DNA from: Amphritea atlantica
Lineage (GTDB): Bacteria > Pseudomonadota > Gammaproteobacteria > Pseudomonadales > Balneatricaceae
Assembly (NCBI RefSeq): GCF_900111095.1
Contig: NZ_FOGB01000004.1
Coordinates: 41,873-105,872 of the forward strand
DNA: 64,000 nucleotides
Reading direction: 5' to 3'
The position numbers and the translations under genes are program-made. Positions 1-8,142 of this stretch are shown here, piece by piece (positions within the stretch are counted from its first letter, which is position 1; each line of letters begins with the position of its first letter). The notes under the pieces are model-generated. The model worked only from the letters and a program-made list of their open reading frames with translations. It was not told the origin of the DNA and did not search any database.

Positions 1-210
1 TGTTTTAAAAAAATCCTTTCCATCATGGGCGCGACTGAAAGGCGTCTATCCGGCGTATTCCGCGGGGTTGCTGGGCTGTGGCTTGTTTTTGCTGATGTTT
101 TCAATGGCTTGTTTTTGGTTCAATTAGGTTGTTTTAGGGTGTTTTTGGGAATACAGTGCAACATAAAAGGCAACATGAACTCGTGTTGCACTGCTTCATG
201 TTGCACTGGA
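1..210. repeat. left prophage boundary repeat (attL-like)
   Basis: Positions 1-153 match 42342-42494 with only about seven mismatches. The block lies directly upstream of the integrase, and the second copy lies at the right end of the prophage. Right after it comes a nested inverted repeat: CAGTGCAACAT (154-164) pairs with ATGTTGCACTG (198-208), and GCAACA (170-175) pairs with TGTTGC (184-189). Repeats flanking an integrase-bearing prophage are expected of attL and attR. Two identical cores would be usual, so about 95% identity over 153 bp suggests homologous integrase-upstream regions containing the crossover site. The exact core cannot be read from one sequence. Confidence 0.6.
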
Positions 211-219
211 GACTATGGG

Positions 220-1335
220 ATGGCAACAATAACTGCACGTACCCGTAAGGATGGATCTGTTGCTTTCTTAGTCCAGATTCGTATTCGCCGGAAGGGCGTG
301 ATTATATATCATGAGTCTGAAACTTTCGATCAGCGGAAGAAGGCTGAGCGGTGGGCGAAGAGGCGTGAGGCGTTTATTGATGAGGTGGGGGTTGATTCGC
401 TGTCGGGGGATTTGACGCTGGGGCAGGCGTGTGCGCGGTATGTTGATGAGGTGAGTGTGTTGCCTCGGGGTATTGGGCGGTCTAAGTTGTCGGCATTGAA
501 GTATATGCAGCGCCAGGCGCCGCTGGCTGATTTGCCGTTGATTGGGCATACGTCAGCGCAGTTGATGGACTGGTTGCGGTGGCGGGTGGCTAAGGGGGCG
601 TCTCCGGCGACGGCGGCGCAGGATGCTATTTATTTAAAGCAGGTGTTGGAGTATGCGCGGTCGGCCTGGGGTAAGGGGGTTGATTTGCTGCAGTTGGAGG
701 ATGCACGGCGGTTGGGGTCTAAATATGGCTTGATTGGTCGGGCTGAGGCGGTTGATCGTCGGCCTGAGTTAGATGAATTAAGCCGGTTGCTAGCGTATTT
801 TGATCGCGAGGTATCAGGGCCGGGGGCGTATGCTCGGACGAATAGAACAACGCCTATGGTTGATCTGGTGATGTTTCAGGTGTTCTCAGCGCGGCGGGTG
901 GCTGAGACGTGTCGCATTGAGTGGGCTGATCTTGATTATGATAACCAGCGCGTTCTGGTGCGGGATATGAAGCATCCGCGCAAAAAGCAGGGGAATCATA
1001 AGTGGGTGAGTTTACCGGCCCGTGCGTGGGCGGTGGTGATGGCGCAGCCGAGGGTGGATGATCGGATATTTCCGTATAACCCCCGGTCTGTCAGCACTTT
1101 TTTTCAGCGCGCGTGTCAGCATCAGGATGTGGGTGTTAAGGGGCTGCGTTTGCATGATTTGCGGCATGAGGGTACATCTCACTATTTTGAGTTGGGTTGG
1201 GATATTACCCGGGTAGCGATGGTGACCGGTCACGGCAGCTGGGATAATTTAAAGCGCTATACTCACCTGGTTAAATCAGAGCCCTTTGATAAATATGCTG
1301 GGTGGGAGTGGCTGGCGCGGTTTGGGGTTGAGTAG
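220..1335 (+). CDS. int: phage tyrosine integrase
   Basis: This 371-aa tyrosine recombinase would integrate and excise the prophage. The catalytic region shows the first arginine in FSARRVAETCRIEW, the HDLRHEG box (HxxR), the TGHGSWDNLKRY segment and the nucleophilic tyrosine in RYTHL near the C-terminus. The N-terminal part (KDGSVAFLVQIRIRRKG) looks like an arm-binding domain. I chose ATG 220, preceded by GGAG, over the long upstream extension to 25, because that extension is also present as the non-coding-looking boundary repeat at 42342. The gene sits at the left edge of the prophage, pointing inward. Its 5' part has a decayed homologue at 42570-42706. Confidence 0.93.
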   Translation: MATITARTRKDGSVAFLVQIRIRRKGVIIYHESETFDQRKKAERWAKRREAFIDEVGVDSLSGDLTLGQACARYVDEVSVLPRGIGRSKLSALKYMQRQAPLADLPLIGHTSAQLMDWLRWRVAKGASPATAAQDAIYLKQVLEYARSAWGKGVDLLQLEDARRLGSKYGLIGRAEAVDRRPELDELSRLLAYFDREVSGPGAYARTNRTTPMVDLVMFQVFSARRVAETCRIEWADLDYDNQRVLVRDMKHPRKKQGNHKWVSLPARAWAVVMAQPRVDDRIFPYNPRSVSTFFQRACQHQDVGVKGLRLHDLRHEGTSHYFELGWDITRVAMVTGHGSWDNLKRYTHLVKSEPFDKYAGWEWLARFGVE

Positions 1336-1339
1336 GTTT

Positions 1340-1513
1340 TTATTTTAGCTTGTATTTCATCCACCAAAATATTGCTTTAAGTTGTTTGCGGGTAAAGCCG
1401 CCATCAAGCGATATCCCTTTGTGATCGGCGTTAATGTATGGGTCTGTGTGGGTGAGATTGTCATTTTCTTTAATCCAGCTTCCTAGTATTTTGCGGGCTT
1501 TTTCTTCGTTCAT
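1340..1513 (-). CDS. small phage protein, 57 aa
   Basis: This short gene begins MNEEKARKILGSWIKEND and ends WWMKYKLK. Its ATG overlaps the stop of the gene at 1510-1689 (ATGA), and GGGAAACGAG precedes it. It is the last gene of the leftward early operon and converges on the integrase. No family recognised; the support is translational coupling and length. Confidence 0.6.
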   Translation of the reverse strand: MNEEKARKILGSWIKENDNLTHTDPYINADHKGISLDGGFTRKQLKAIFWWMKYKLK

Positions 1514-1689
1514 CGCTCGTTTCCCAGGTATAGATAATGTTCTGATTTGTTGGCTGCGGTGCTGCTTTTGTAGATAGGACGTTCATGAAACTGGTTTGAT
1601 TCATCGTGCCAGATGGCGAATACAATGGCGTCATCGGGTTCGCCTTCTAGCATCTCTCTTAGTTCTTTTACTGTCCATTGGTATGACAT
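1510..1689 (-). CDS. small phage protein, 59 aa
   Basis: Reading from the internal ATG gives MSYQWTVKELREMLEGEPDDAIVFAIWHDES, an acidic protein. The pattern 'LREML.GEPDDAIV' resembles small phage proteins of unknown role. A longer frame to 1749 exists, but it would overlap the upstream gene, and MSYQW is the likelier start. It overlaps the next gene by four bases. Confidence 0.65.
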   Translation of the reverse strand: MSYQWTVKELREMLEGEPDDAIVFAIWHDESNQFHERPIYKSSTAANKSEHYLYLGNER

Positions 1690-1693
1690 TTTT

Positions 1694-1903
1694 TTAGCCT
1701 TTCGGTTTTTGCTTGTCTGGGTGTTCTGTCCATAATTCAACCTGTTCACCGGGTTCGAATTCTTCAGGGCGTTGCCAGGTGCCGCTGTTTTCTCCGTGCA
1801 TGTATGCTAGCAGATAGACATTGCCGTGGTTTGTCACTGTGATGACATCGCGGGTCCATAGGTGGATGCTTCCTTTTGGTGGTGTTTCTGCTGAGTGCCA
1901 CAT
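1694..1903 (-). CDS. DUF551-like phage protein, 69 aa
   Basis: It begins MWHSAETPPKGSIHLWTRDVITVT, with the tryptophan and proline spacing of small DUF551-type phage proteins. Function is unknown in that family. It lies in the leftward early operon, a few bases before the next gene. Confidence 0.6.
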   Translation of the reverse strand: MWHSAETPPKGSIHLWTRDVITVTNHGNVYLLAYMHGENSGTWQRPEEFEPGEQVELWTEHPDKQKPKG

Positions 1904-1914
1904 GTGGGTTAATC

Positions 1915-2060
1915 CTATTGTAAGTTTGTTTTGCTTGCTCTGAGCTTTTTGGCGGCGTTGCTTTCATCTAGCCAGTCTGCAAATATTTCTTCGCCATCTA
2001 ATTCGATGTGATGCTAAGCATTTTACAGCATTGGTGGCATAGATATTTAAGTGTCGGCAT
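1915..2060 (-). pseudogene. possible frameshifted small gene
   Basis: A strong ribosome site (GGAGGCACC then ATG at 2058-2060) opens MPTLKYLCHQCCKMLS, with a CxxC zinc-ribbon start, but the frame stops after 20 codons. A second frame continues at once as HIELDGEEIFADWLDESNAA and ends at 1915. Together they would make one protein of about 48 residues broken by a single indel near 2010. It could also be a real 20-codon peptide. Confidence 0.35.
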
Positions 2061-2077
2061 GGTGCCTCCGGTTTATT

Positions 2078-2251
2078 TTAGGTCAGCTTTATCGACTCAA
2101 TTTCTTTTTTTACTGCTTCTACGGCACGATTAATTTCCTGATCTGTTAGATGCGGGTTATGAAACTCCATAGAGTCGCTAATGCTTATTAGATAGGATTC
2201 TAAGCAGCTGGCCATTGAGTTTTCCGCTAGTTTTAAAACTTCAGTATTCAT
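2078..2251 (-). CDS. small phage protein, 57 aa
   Basis: Starting at the ATG at 2249-2251 it reads MNTEVLKLAENSMASCLESYLISISDS and ends KKEIESIKLT, mostly predicted helix. It overlaps the 3' end of the neighbouring gene by 11 bases, so it is probably translationally coupled. Longer upstream starts exist but would lie deep in the neighbour. No family recognised. Confidence 0.55.
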   Translation of the reverse strand: MNTEVLKLAENSMASCLESYLISISDSMEFHNPHLTDQEINRAVEAVKKEIESIKLT

Positions 2252-2438
2252 TGTTGTTGTCACCTTCATCGCCTTCATCATCCAGATAATATTCATCATC
2301 ACAGCTACATGCGTCATCGCAAATATCGCCAGCCATTACTCCATCGCATGGAGTGTCATGGCATATAGCGCAACATGTGCACTGCTGACGCCATTCGTTA
2401 ATCACACTTTCTGGTATTTCGAATTGATCAGTCATCAC
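2241..2438 (-). CDS. cysteine-rich acidic phage protein, 65 aa
   Basis: It contains CTCCAICHDTPCDG followed by DICDDACSCDD and a very acidic tail (YYLDDEGDEGDNNNEY). The cysteines suggest a small metal-binding fold, and the tail suggests a DNA mimic or a charged interaction surface; both are inference. It is part of the leftward early operon. Confidence 0.6.
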   Translation of the reverse strand: MMTDQFEIPESVINEWRQQCTCCAICHDTPCDGVMAGDICDDACSCDDEYYLDDEGDEGDNNNEY

Positions 2439-2453
2439 TCACCGCCTTATTCG

Positions 2454-2663
2454 TTATGCCGCTTCTACCTTTAATTTGAATCGCCGTATTTCGCCATCAG
2501 CGTTATGCTCTTTGAAATATTTGTCGGCGTCTTTGATGGGATCAATCACCCAATCCTCCACAAAACTTTCCATGCTAGGGTAATATTGTTTTGTTCTTGT
2601 CGAGTCGTTGCCTGTGACGATGAAGCCGTTGCTAATCCGCTCTATTTGTACATCTATTTCCAT
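2454..2663 (-). CDS. small phage protein, 69 aa
   Basis: It reads MEIDVQIERISNGFIVTGND then KQYYPSMESFVEDWV, a small alpha/beta protein. The pattern 'ERISNGFIV' plus 'SMESFVEDW' is common in phage accessory proteins of unknown role. Operon member. Confidence 0.65.
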   Translation of the reverse strand: MEIDVQIERISNGFIVTGNDSTRTKQYYPSMESFVEDWVIDPIKDADKYFKEHNADGEIRRFKLKVEAA

Positions 2664-2672
2664 GATTATCGC

Positions 2673-2873
2673 CTATTTATTAATAACGCTTAAAGCTTGA
2701 ATCATATATCTGTCATCGACTATCCAGCGCATGTTATCTTTTTTGAATGTGCCGAATGAAGTAATGATATGGTTTTTTGTTTCGCTGCATATATGCACTT
2801 TTCTGTGAGTGTTTGGGCCTGTTAGTAGCATGTAGGGCTGAGTTATTTTATTTTGGTTAGTCGTATTCATCAC
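2673..2873 (-). CDS. small phage protein, 66 aa
   Basis: It begins MMNTTNQNKITQPYMLLTGP and contains HRKVHICSETKNHIITSFG. Its start lies just after the stop of the upstream gene at 2881, in line with operon spacing. No family recognised. Confidence 0.55.
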   Translation of the reverse strand: MMNTTNQNKITQPYMLLTGPNTHRKVHICSETKNHIITSFGTFKKDNMRWIVDDRYMIQALSVINK

Positions 2874-2880
2874 TCACCAC

Positions 2881-3228
2881 CTATATTGATTCGTGCGCTA
2901 CCTGGGCGCGTTCCTGGGCTTTATTCCATATTTCCATGAAGCTGAGAAAAGTGGCTTCAGCCTCATCTTCATAACACCACGTAGCGATCTCTTCACTATT
3001 GACGCTAGACTCTATCAACCCATCATCTGGATCAGCTTTCCACGTTATGCGGTTGCCAAACTTGTCTACCATATCGCCGCGGTTGTTTTCTTCTTGGATC
3101 TGATCATGACATTCTTCACAAACCAACGTTCTAAATTCGTTGGGGTGATTTACCATGTCATGAAACTCAACAATATTGCCGCAATTAGGGCATGGGCTTG
3201 GCATATCCATCTCTATCTCCATCGCCAC
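2881..3228 (-). CDS. zinc-ribbon phage protein, 115 aa
   Basis: An N-terminal CPNCGN and a following CEECHDQ form a CxxC...CxxC zinc ribbon over residues 13-40. The rest is acidic (ADPDDGLIESS, YEDEAEA). Such ribbons bind nucleic acid or partner proteins. No specific function is evident. Leftward early operon. Confidence 0.65.
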   Translation of the reverse strand: MAMEIEMDMPSPCPNCGNIVEFHDMVNHPNEFRTLVCEECHDQIQEENNRGDMVDKFGNRITWKADPDDGLIESSVNSEEIATWCYEDEAEATFLSFMEIWNKAQERAQVAHESI

Positions 3229-3244
3229 AATGGCGCTTAATTAG

Positions 3245-3421
3245 TTACGAAACCGCACCGAACAGCATCATCGATGCGCCTGCTATCACCGCTCCCGAAC
3301 CAATGATCAGCGCTATGACGACGGAAGCTTTTGCCCAGCTTCGACCGTGTTGACGCGGCATAATTATGATCGCGTAGAACGCTGCGAGGATTATTACTAT
3401 GCCGATCAGTAGGGTGTTCAT
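3245..3421 (-). CDS. small membrane protein, 58 aa
   Basis: Starting at the ATG at 3419-3421, which overlaps the upstream stop (ATGA), the protein is [20 protein letters not shown], a short basic loop, then a second hydrophobic helix ([20 protein letters not shown]). Two transmembrane segments suggest an inner-membrane phage protein. Superinfection exclusion is one possible role, but nothing here shows it. Confidence 0.6.
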   Translation of the reverse strand: MNTLLIGIVIILAAFYAIIIMPRQHGRSWAKASVVIALIIGSGAVIAGASMMLFGAVS

Positions 3422-3894
3422 TTTGATGGCTCCTGTGGCTTTATTCCGCAAAGCTCAGTTACGTACTGCCCCCATTCTTCTGTGATGCTTGGGTGGTCAA
3501 TGCCGTAGTTGTCTTTTATGTGATGGCGGGCTATCTGGTGGATCTGTGCCAGTGACGGTCTATTGTCATCGACAAATCCGCTTTCTAATGCTCCAATCAT
3601 CATGTTGACGAATTTCATTACTCCATTTTCCATGTCGGTAGTTCCAAGAATTACCCAGCCGTCTTTTAAACCGTATCCACTTATAATGCTGGCAACCGGG
3701 AATCCAATACAGCGACCGGTATACTCAAGAGGCTTACCCTCGGACATTTGTTTTCCGGAGTAGCGTGTTTCTTTTAGCTCAAGGATGTCGCCTATTTGAA
3801 AATCCCGATCATTCAAGCGGATTTCATAGCCTTTTTTCCCGTCCCAGGATAGCTGGAATACGTCTGGATCTGTTTTAAGTTCGTGGTGTTTCAT
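3418..3894 (-). CDS. DUF3850/ASCH-like phage protein
   Basis: The first half ([20 protein letters not shown] then [20 protein letters not shown]) matches the DUF3850 group of the ASCH fold, a small beta-barrel proposed to bind RNA or modified bases. The second half (about residues 90-158) looks like a separate helical domain. It overlaps both neighbours by four bases. The biochemical role is unknown. Confidence 0.75.
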   Translation of the reverse strand: MKHHELKTDPDVFQLSWDGKKGYEIRLNDRDFQIGDILELKETRYSGKQMSEGKPLEYTGRCIGFPVASIISGYGLKDGWVILGTTDMENGVMKFVNMMIGALESGFVDDNRPSLAQIHQIARHHIKDNYGIDHPSITEEWGQYVTELCGIKPQEPSK

Positions 3895-4256
3895 TGCTGG
3901 CCCCTGTCTAAATCAATCTTTTCTTCTAATGCGTTAATAGCCGCTTGTAGAGCGTCAGGCAGCGACCTGAATCCTTCGGTGATCAGATTGGAATCATCAT
4001 CCCGATACGCTACGCCTGATTCAGCGGCGAACTGCTTAAGGCGGGTGATTTTGTCTTCGAGATCAGCGATGCGATCAGCGGCAACAACGACCATGCCGGC
4101 GGCCTCTTCGTTGTCGACAATGCTTTGTAGGTGTTTCCGTGCCAGCTCGATCTGTTCGCGCAGATGCCGTTCGATGCTTTCCGGTTTCCAGTCGCCGGCG
4201 TCGAAGTTGAGCGCATCGACAGCGAGTAGGACGTGGGCTAAGTTGTTTTTAGTCAT
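3891..4256 (-). CDS. hypothetical phage protein, 121 aa
   Basis: Mostly helical and acidic; contains [20 protein letters not shown] and [19 protein letters not shown], a likely coiled coil at residues 60-80. It overlaps the neighbours at 3894 and 4253 by four bases each. No family recognised. Confidence 0.65.
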   Translation of the reverse strand: MTKNNLAHVLLAVDALNFDAGDWKPESIERHLREQIELARKHLQSIVDNEEAAGMVVVAADRIADLEDKITRLKQFAAESGVAYRDDDSNLITEGFRSLPDALQAAINALEEKIDLDRGQQ

Positions 4257-4456
4257 TGCTGATTACTCCCTGCCAATATTTTTTTAAGTCGCTTAAAGTC
4301 TTTTATCCATTCTTTTGCGTCATGGATGGCTATCGCTGACTCTGGATCGTTTATTCCTAAATGAGCATCTATAAGCGCTTGCTGATCTCTGATAGCGCAA
4401 TTAGTCATATTTTTGATGGCTTCAATTTTTGAGCCTGACGCATAACGTGCCATCAC
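4253..4456 (-). CDS. hypothetical phage protein, 67 aa
   Basis: It begins MMARYASGSKIEAIKNMTNC and ends [13 protein letters not shown], basic and helical. The stop overlaps the next ATG. It lies directly downstream of the methyltransferase gene. No family recognised. Confidence 0.55.
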   Translation of the reverse strand: MMARYASGSKIEAIKNMTNCAIRDQQALIDAHLGINDPESAIAIHDAKEWIKDFKRLKKILAGSNQQ

Positions 4457-4469
4457 TATTCCCTCTTGG

Positions 4470-6158
4470 TTAGGCGGCGACTGTCTCGCGGCTGGTTTCT
4501 GTCATGTTGGCTTGCACCAGTGCCCGGGCGATGTCTGGGCAGACTGAGTTGCCGCAGCGGGCGACTTGTTTGTCTTTGCTGAAGGTTTTTCCGGTGTGGT
4601 CGCGGTCAATGATGTAGTCTGCCGGGAATCCCTGGGCGGCGAATAGTTCGTGCGGCTGGAGCATTCGCATACCGATATCGACTATCTGATAGTCTTCGCC
4701 GTGGACGGTGACTAAGCCAAAGCGGTCCCGGGTGGGGACGGTGTGCATGGGTTCGGTGATGTTTACGCCTGTTTTTTCGTTGCCGTAGTATTTCAGTAGG
4801 AAGGCGCGCACTTCACCTACGTGGTTTCCGCCGGCGGTGATGGTTGGCAATGGCTCGTCTGTTGGCTGACCGTGCTGGCTGGTGCCGCGTAGCTTGATCA
4901 GGTTGCTGGTGATCAGGCTGTGGCGGTTGCCGGTAGTGATGGTGTGAATGGGTTGCTCTGGCTGCTGACCGCGTATTTCGTTAGGGCTTTTCGGGCCGTA
5001 GTATTTGGATAGAAATGCGGCGCAGAGTGCGGCTTTACCGCCACCGCCTGCGGTGATGGTGCCTAGTGGGGCATCAGCTGCGTTGCCTTCTGAGTTGCTG
5101 AAAGTGCGTTCTATGATGGGTGCGACGACGGCAAAGTGACCGCCTTTAACCTGGGCGCAGATGGTGCGCAGCGGTTCATCGGATGGCATATTGCGCTGGC
5201 TGCTGCTGTTGGCGTATTCTGTGATAAACGGCATCAGCGTGGCATCAACAACGCCGTGAGCATCTCGTGATGCGGTGACAGTTTTGAATGGCTGATCAAT
5301 ACTCTGGCCTCTGAACCCATTGCCTGAATGGTTGCAGGTCACAATAAATGGCGTTGGGTTATCAACAACAAACTTCTGAATGCCCCGGGCGATTCTGCGC
5401 AGGGTGTTTTCTGCCAGTGGTTTTTTTCGTTCAAAGATTGAGGGGCAGGGTAGCGACCAGTCAATGATATCCGCTGCGGTGCGATAGGGTTTCAGAATGC
5501 CTGCTTTTACTTCCGGTGATGCCGGGTCGCCGTGGGTGGGTGTTGGCCACTGGATCGGCTGATTGTCTCTGCGGGCGACCATGAAGAGGCGTTTGCGAAT
5601 AGTGGGTGCGCCATAGTCACAGGCGCGAAGTTCTTTAAACTCGACGTCATAGCCTAATCGCTTGAGCGCGTTGGTGAATGATCGGAAGGTTTTGCCGGTT
5701 TGTTTTTTGCACGGCTTGCCATCGCGGGTGAGTGGCCCCCAGGTTTTAAACTCTTCAACGTTTTCCAGCATGATAATGCGGGGTTTTACCGTTGCAGCCC
5801 AGCGCACGGCTACCCAGGCCAGCCCGCGAATTGCTTTTTCTACTGGCTTCCCGCCTTTGGCTTTGCTGAAGTGCTTACAGTCGGGGCTGAACCATGCCAG
5901 CCCTACGGGTTGCCCGGCGGTGACTTTACGGGGGTCGATGTCCCATACAGATTCACAGTAGTGCCTGGTGTGCGGGTGGTTGGTTTCGTGCATCCGGATG
6001 GCGTCAATGTCATGGTTGATAGCGATATCAACTGAACGCCCCATTGCCAGTTCTATGCCTGTGCTTGCGCCACCGCCGCCGGCGAAGTTATCGACCACCA
6101 ATTCGCCAAAGTTAAAATCTGGCTGTGGGTGCATCCTGAAGCCTGTTGCTGCATTCAT
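4470..6158 (-). CDS. dcm: phage DNA (cytosine-5) methyltransferase with repeated target-recognition region
   Basis: This 562-aa enzyme should transfer a methyl group from SAM to cytosine C5. Motif I is DNFAGGGGAS (residues 23-32). The catalytic cysteine is C94 in FSPDCKHFSKAKGG, the PDC variant of motif IV common in phage enzymes. Motif VI is ENVEEF (132-137), motif VIII is RKRLFMVARR (188-197) and the last motif is CGNSV (535-539). Residues 288-485 hold six spaced copies of a 'DxPxxTIT...H..LV' unit, so the target-recognition region is longer than in a plain Dcm. The likely role is protecting phage DNA from host restriction. It sits between the PAPS-reductase-like gene and small operon genes. 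Confidence 0.92.
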   Translation of the reverse strand: MNAATGFRMHPQPDFNFGELVVDNFAGGGGASTGIELAMGRSVDIAINHDIDAIRMHETNHPHTRHYCESVWDIDPRKVTAGQPVGLAWFSPDCKHFSKAKGGKPVEKAIRGLAWVAVRWAATVKPRIIMLENVEEFKTWGPLTRDGKPCKKQTGKTFRSFTNALKRLGYDVEFKELRACDYGAPTIRKRLFMVARRDNQPIQWPTPTHGDPASPEVKAGILKPYRTAADIIDWSLPCPSIFERKKPLAENTLRRIARGIQKFVVDNPTPFIVTCNHSGNGFRGQSIDQPFKTVTASRDAHGVVDATLMPFITEYANSSSQRNMPSDEPLRTICAQVKGGHFAVVAPIIERTFSNSEGNAADAPLGTITAGGGGKAALCAAFLSKYYGPKSPNEIRGQQPEQPIHTITTGNRHSLITSNLIKLRGTSQHGQPTDEPLPTITAGGNHVGEVRAFLLKYYGNEKTGVNITEPMHTVPTRDRFGLVTVHGEDYQIVDIGMRMLQPHELFAAQGFPADYIIDRDHTGKTFSKDKQVARCGNSVCPDIARALVQANMTETSRETVAA

Positions 6159-6218
6159 TGTTGTTAGTCCCTTTGCTTGTGTTGCTTAAAATCAGTGGTT
6201 TGTTGTTGGATGAAGCGG

Positions 6219-7163
6219 TTATCCCGCGTCGCATAGCCCGTATGCGCTGCTGCAGGCTGTCGGATCGGCTGAGGCGGCTATCAGGTCTAGCTGGCGCCCG
6301 CCTCGGGTTGTTTGAGACCATTCAACCATTCGGTCTATGCCGTGAGTTTTGTAATGAATGGTGTCGGTTTTGTGGGCCGTTGGGTCACTGATGCCGTAGA
6401 AAAAGGTGGCTGATTCGCGGCGGGATGCTTCTGATACTAGTCTTTCCCATTCACGCACTCGCTCTACTTCTTCGGGAAAGCGGAGGGCGATGTTTTGCAG
6501 TTCATTTTTATTGCAGTTAACGCACGGCATACAGCCCACGCGGCCCATGCCCATTTTGTAAAGCGGGTTTGGTTTAATGCCCATGTAGTCATGTGCTTCA
6601 AACACTGATTTTGCTGTCCATCTGGCAATGGGGCGATAGTTGAATAGACCGCCGCCTACCTCTTCAAACTCTTTTGCGTATCGCCTGGCGGGGGATTCAT
6701 CTCGGCGGATGCCTTGCCAGCTCCACACTATTTCTTCTGCATCGAGTAGTGGTAAAAATACTTGCTCAATGATCGGATCACGCTTTAAATGTTCGGTGCA
6801 AAAGCGAGCTTTGGTTGATGGAAAGCGGCTTTTCCACATGCACATATCAAGAAAGGGGTTTCCGGTCGGTACTAGTGCTTGCAGTGCGCGTTCGGTTGCT
6901 GCATCGGTCCAGCCTGGTAACTCGCCAGCCAATAGCTTCCGGCGTTTGCGTTCTATCTGCATAGAAAAGTCAGCTTTGACTTTGCGGATTGGCAGGCTTA
7001 CGGCATCAGATAGATAGTCAACATAGTCATATGTCAGCGGGTGTTCGTGCCCGGTGTCTGCAAAAACCAGTTGAATGTTTTCTGTTTCTAAGGCGAGGGC
7101 CAGCAGTACGGTGGCGGTGGAATCTTTACCGCCTGATACTGATATGATGTTGTGTTGTTTCAT
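6219..7163 (-). CDS. PP-loop PAPS reductase-like phage protein
   Basis: The N-terminal SVSGGKDSTATVLLAL (residues 8-23) is the PP-loop of the PAPS-reductase/ATP-pyrophosphatase family, followed by FADTGHEHP. A cysteine cluster CMPCVNCNKNE lies near residue 210. Family members activate substrates by adenylylation or reduce PAPS; phage versions, like DndC, are often suspected in nucleic-acid modification. It shares the leftward operon with the methyltransferase, so a role in DNA modification or recombination is plausible but unproven. At 314 aa it is a typical length. The ATG at 7163 is preceded by a purine-rich stretch. Confidence 0.8.
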   Translation of the reverse strand: MKQHNIISVSGGKDSTATVLLALALETENIQLVFADTGHEHPLTYDYVDYLSDAVSLPIRKVKADFSMQIERKRRKLLAGELPGWTDAATERALQALVPTGNPFLDMCMWKSRFPSTKARFCTEHLKRDPIIEQVFLPLLDAEEIVWSWQGIRRDESPARRYAKEFEEVGGGLFNYRPIARWTAKSVFEAHDYMGIKPNPLYKMGMGRVGCMPCVNCNKNELQNIALRFPEEVERVREWERLVSEASRRESATFFYGISDPTAHKTDTIHYKTHGIDRMVEWSQTTRGGRQLDLIAASADPTACSSAYGLCDAG

Positions 7164-7199
7164 TTGTCTGCCTTCGCTTGTGCTTTTAAAAATCTTTTT

Positions 7200-7229
7200 C
7201 TAGCGACTAGCCACTAACCACTAGCCACT
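7200..7229. repeat. CTAGCCA heptamer array A
   Basis: Four tandem 7-bp units, CTAGCGA, CTAGCCA, CTAACCA and CTAGCCA, directly follow CTTTTT. It lies between the gene at 7240-7833 and the PAPS-reductase-like gene. Related arrays occur at 7854, 8483 and 9042. Confidence 0.8.
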
Positions 7230-7239
7230 TCTTAGCCCT

Positions 7240-7833
7240 TTACGCCGCCTGAATTCGTACTCGTGCCCAGCGCTCGGTGTCTTCCCAGTCGGGTTCCTGG
7301 TAGTTGAGGCCGGGGAGGGTGTCGCCGTTGGTTTTGTTGAAACAGATAAAGCGGCTGTCGCGGCGGTGGTTGAAGTCGCAGGTGATGCCGTTGTTGGAGT
7401 AGTATTGGCGGGTGGCGTCCAGATCGTTGCTGGTGATCAGTTTTGTCTGTTCGCTGGTGACCAGGGCGATGACGGTGCGGACCAGGTTAAAATCGTGCAG
7501 ATCGGCGATGTCGTGCAGGTCTTTGATATGCGCCTTAAAGCTGAGCTGCATGTGTTTGCCTGCATCGGTTTTATAGCTGCACAGAATGAGAGCGCAGTAG
7601 GTGATGTGTTCGATGATGCCCGCCTGGTTGCTAATGGCCCGTGCCTGGGTGAAGTGGCTGAATGATTCACGAAAGGCGTTGAGATAAATGTCATGATCGC
7701 ATGCGGCGCAGGAATCAACCGGCTGGCCGAAAAGCAGGCGCAGATCTCGGGCCTGTGCCAGCATGTGATAGGCTGAATCTTCGTAGTTCGGTTTGTCGGT
7801 GTAGCTGTATTTTTTATCGTTGAAATAGGTCAT
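7240..7833 (-). CDS. hypothetical phage protein, 197 aa
   Basis: It begins MTYFNDKKYSYTDKPNYEDS and has a CAACDHD motif near residue 43, then a mainly helical body and WEDTERWARVRIQAA at the end. No domain recognised. The gene is bracketed by two CTAGCCA arrays facing inward from its two ends, which separates it from its neighbours more than elsewhere in this tightly packed operon. Confidence 0.7.
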   Translation of the reverse strand: MTYFNDKKYSYTDKPNYEDSAYHMLAQARDLRLLFGQPVDSCAACDHDIYLNAFRESFSHFTQARAISNQAGIIEHITYCALILCSYKTDAGKHMQLSFKAHIKDLHDIADLHDFNLVRTVIALVTSEQTKLITSNDLDATRQYYSNNGITCDFNHRRDSRFICFNKTNGDTLPGLNYQEPDWEDTERWARVRIQAA

Positions 7834-7853
7834 GTTAAGTTCCTTAAAAGCAG

Positions 7854-7867
7854 TGGCTAGTTGCTAG
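7854..7867. repeat. CTAGCCA heptamer array B (inverted)
   Basis: Two units, TGGCTAG and TTGCTAG, followed by AAAAAGCG. This is the reverse orientation of arrays A and D. It lies upstream of the start of the 7240-7833 gene. Confidence 0.65.
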
Positions 7868-7875
7868 AAAAAGCG

Positions 7876-8142
7876 TTATTCGAATTTCTCGCCGCAAAAC
7901 GGGCAGTAATTCATGGCCATGCTTGTGCCGGTTCTGGTTATGTTTTTGTAGGGTGTATCGTCGTTTTTTAATGCCCGATAGCGGATGTCGATGGGTAAAA
8001 CAACGTTGTTGTTTTGGTTGCCTTCTAGTCTGAATATTTTCCCGGCCCATTCGATTTTTACTGAAGCGGGATCATGCTTTGGTAGGTCTTTTTTAATATG
8101 TTGTTGGGCAATTTCCAGGGTGTCGTTCATGCAGTTGCACAT
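7876..8142 (-). CDS. small phage protein with C-terminal zinc knuckle, 88 aa
   Basis: It begins MCNCMNDTLEIAQQHI and ends MNYCPFCGEKFE, a single CxxC zinc-ribbon half. Its ATG overlaps the stop of the PrtN-like gene (TAATG). Function unknown. Confidence 0.65.
   Translation of the reverse strand: MCNCMNDTLEIAQQHIKKDLPKHDPASVKIEWAGKIFRLEGNQNNNVVLPIDIRYRALKNDDTPYKNITRTGTSMAMNYCPFCGEKFE

Noticed and set aside
25-219. N-terminal extension of the integrase frame
   Set aside because: The same block at 42342 has a similar open frame but is not attached to an intact gene, and ATG 220 has a proper ribosome site. The extension is better explained as boundary DNA.
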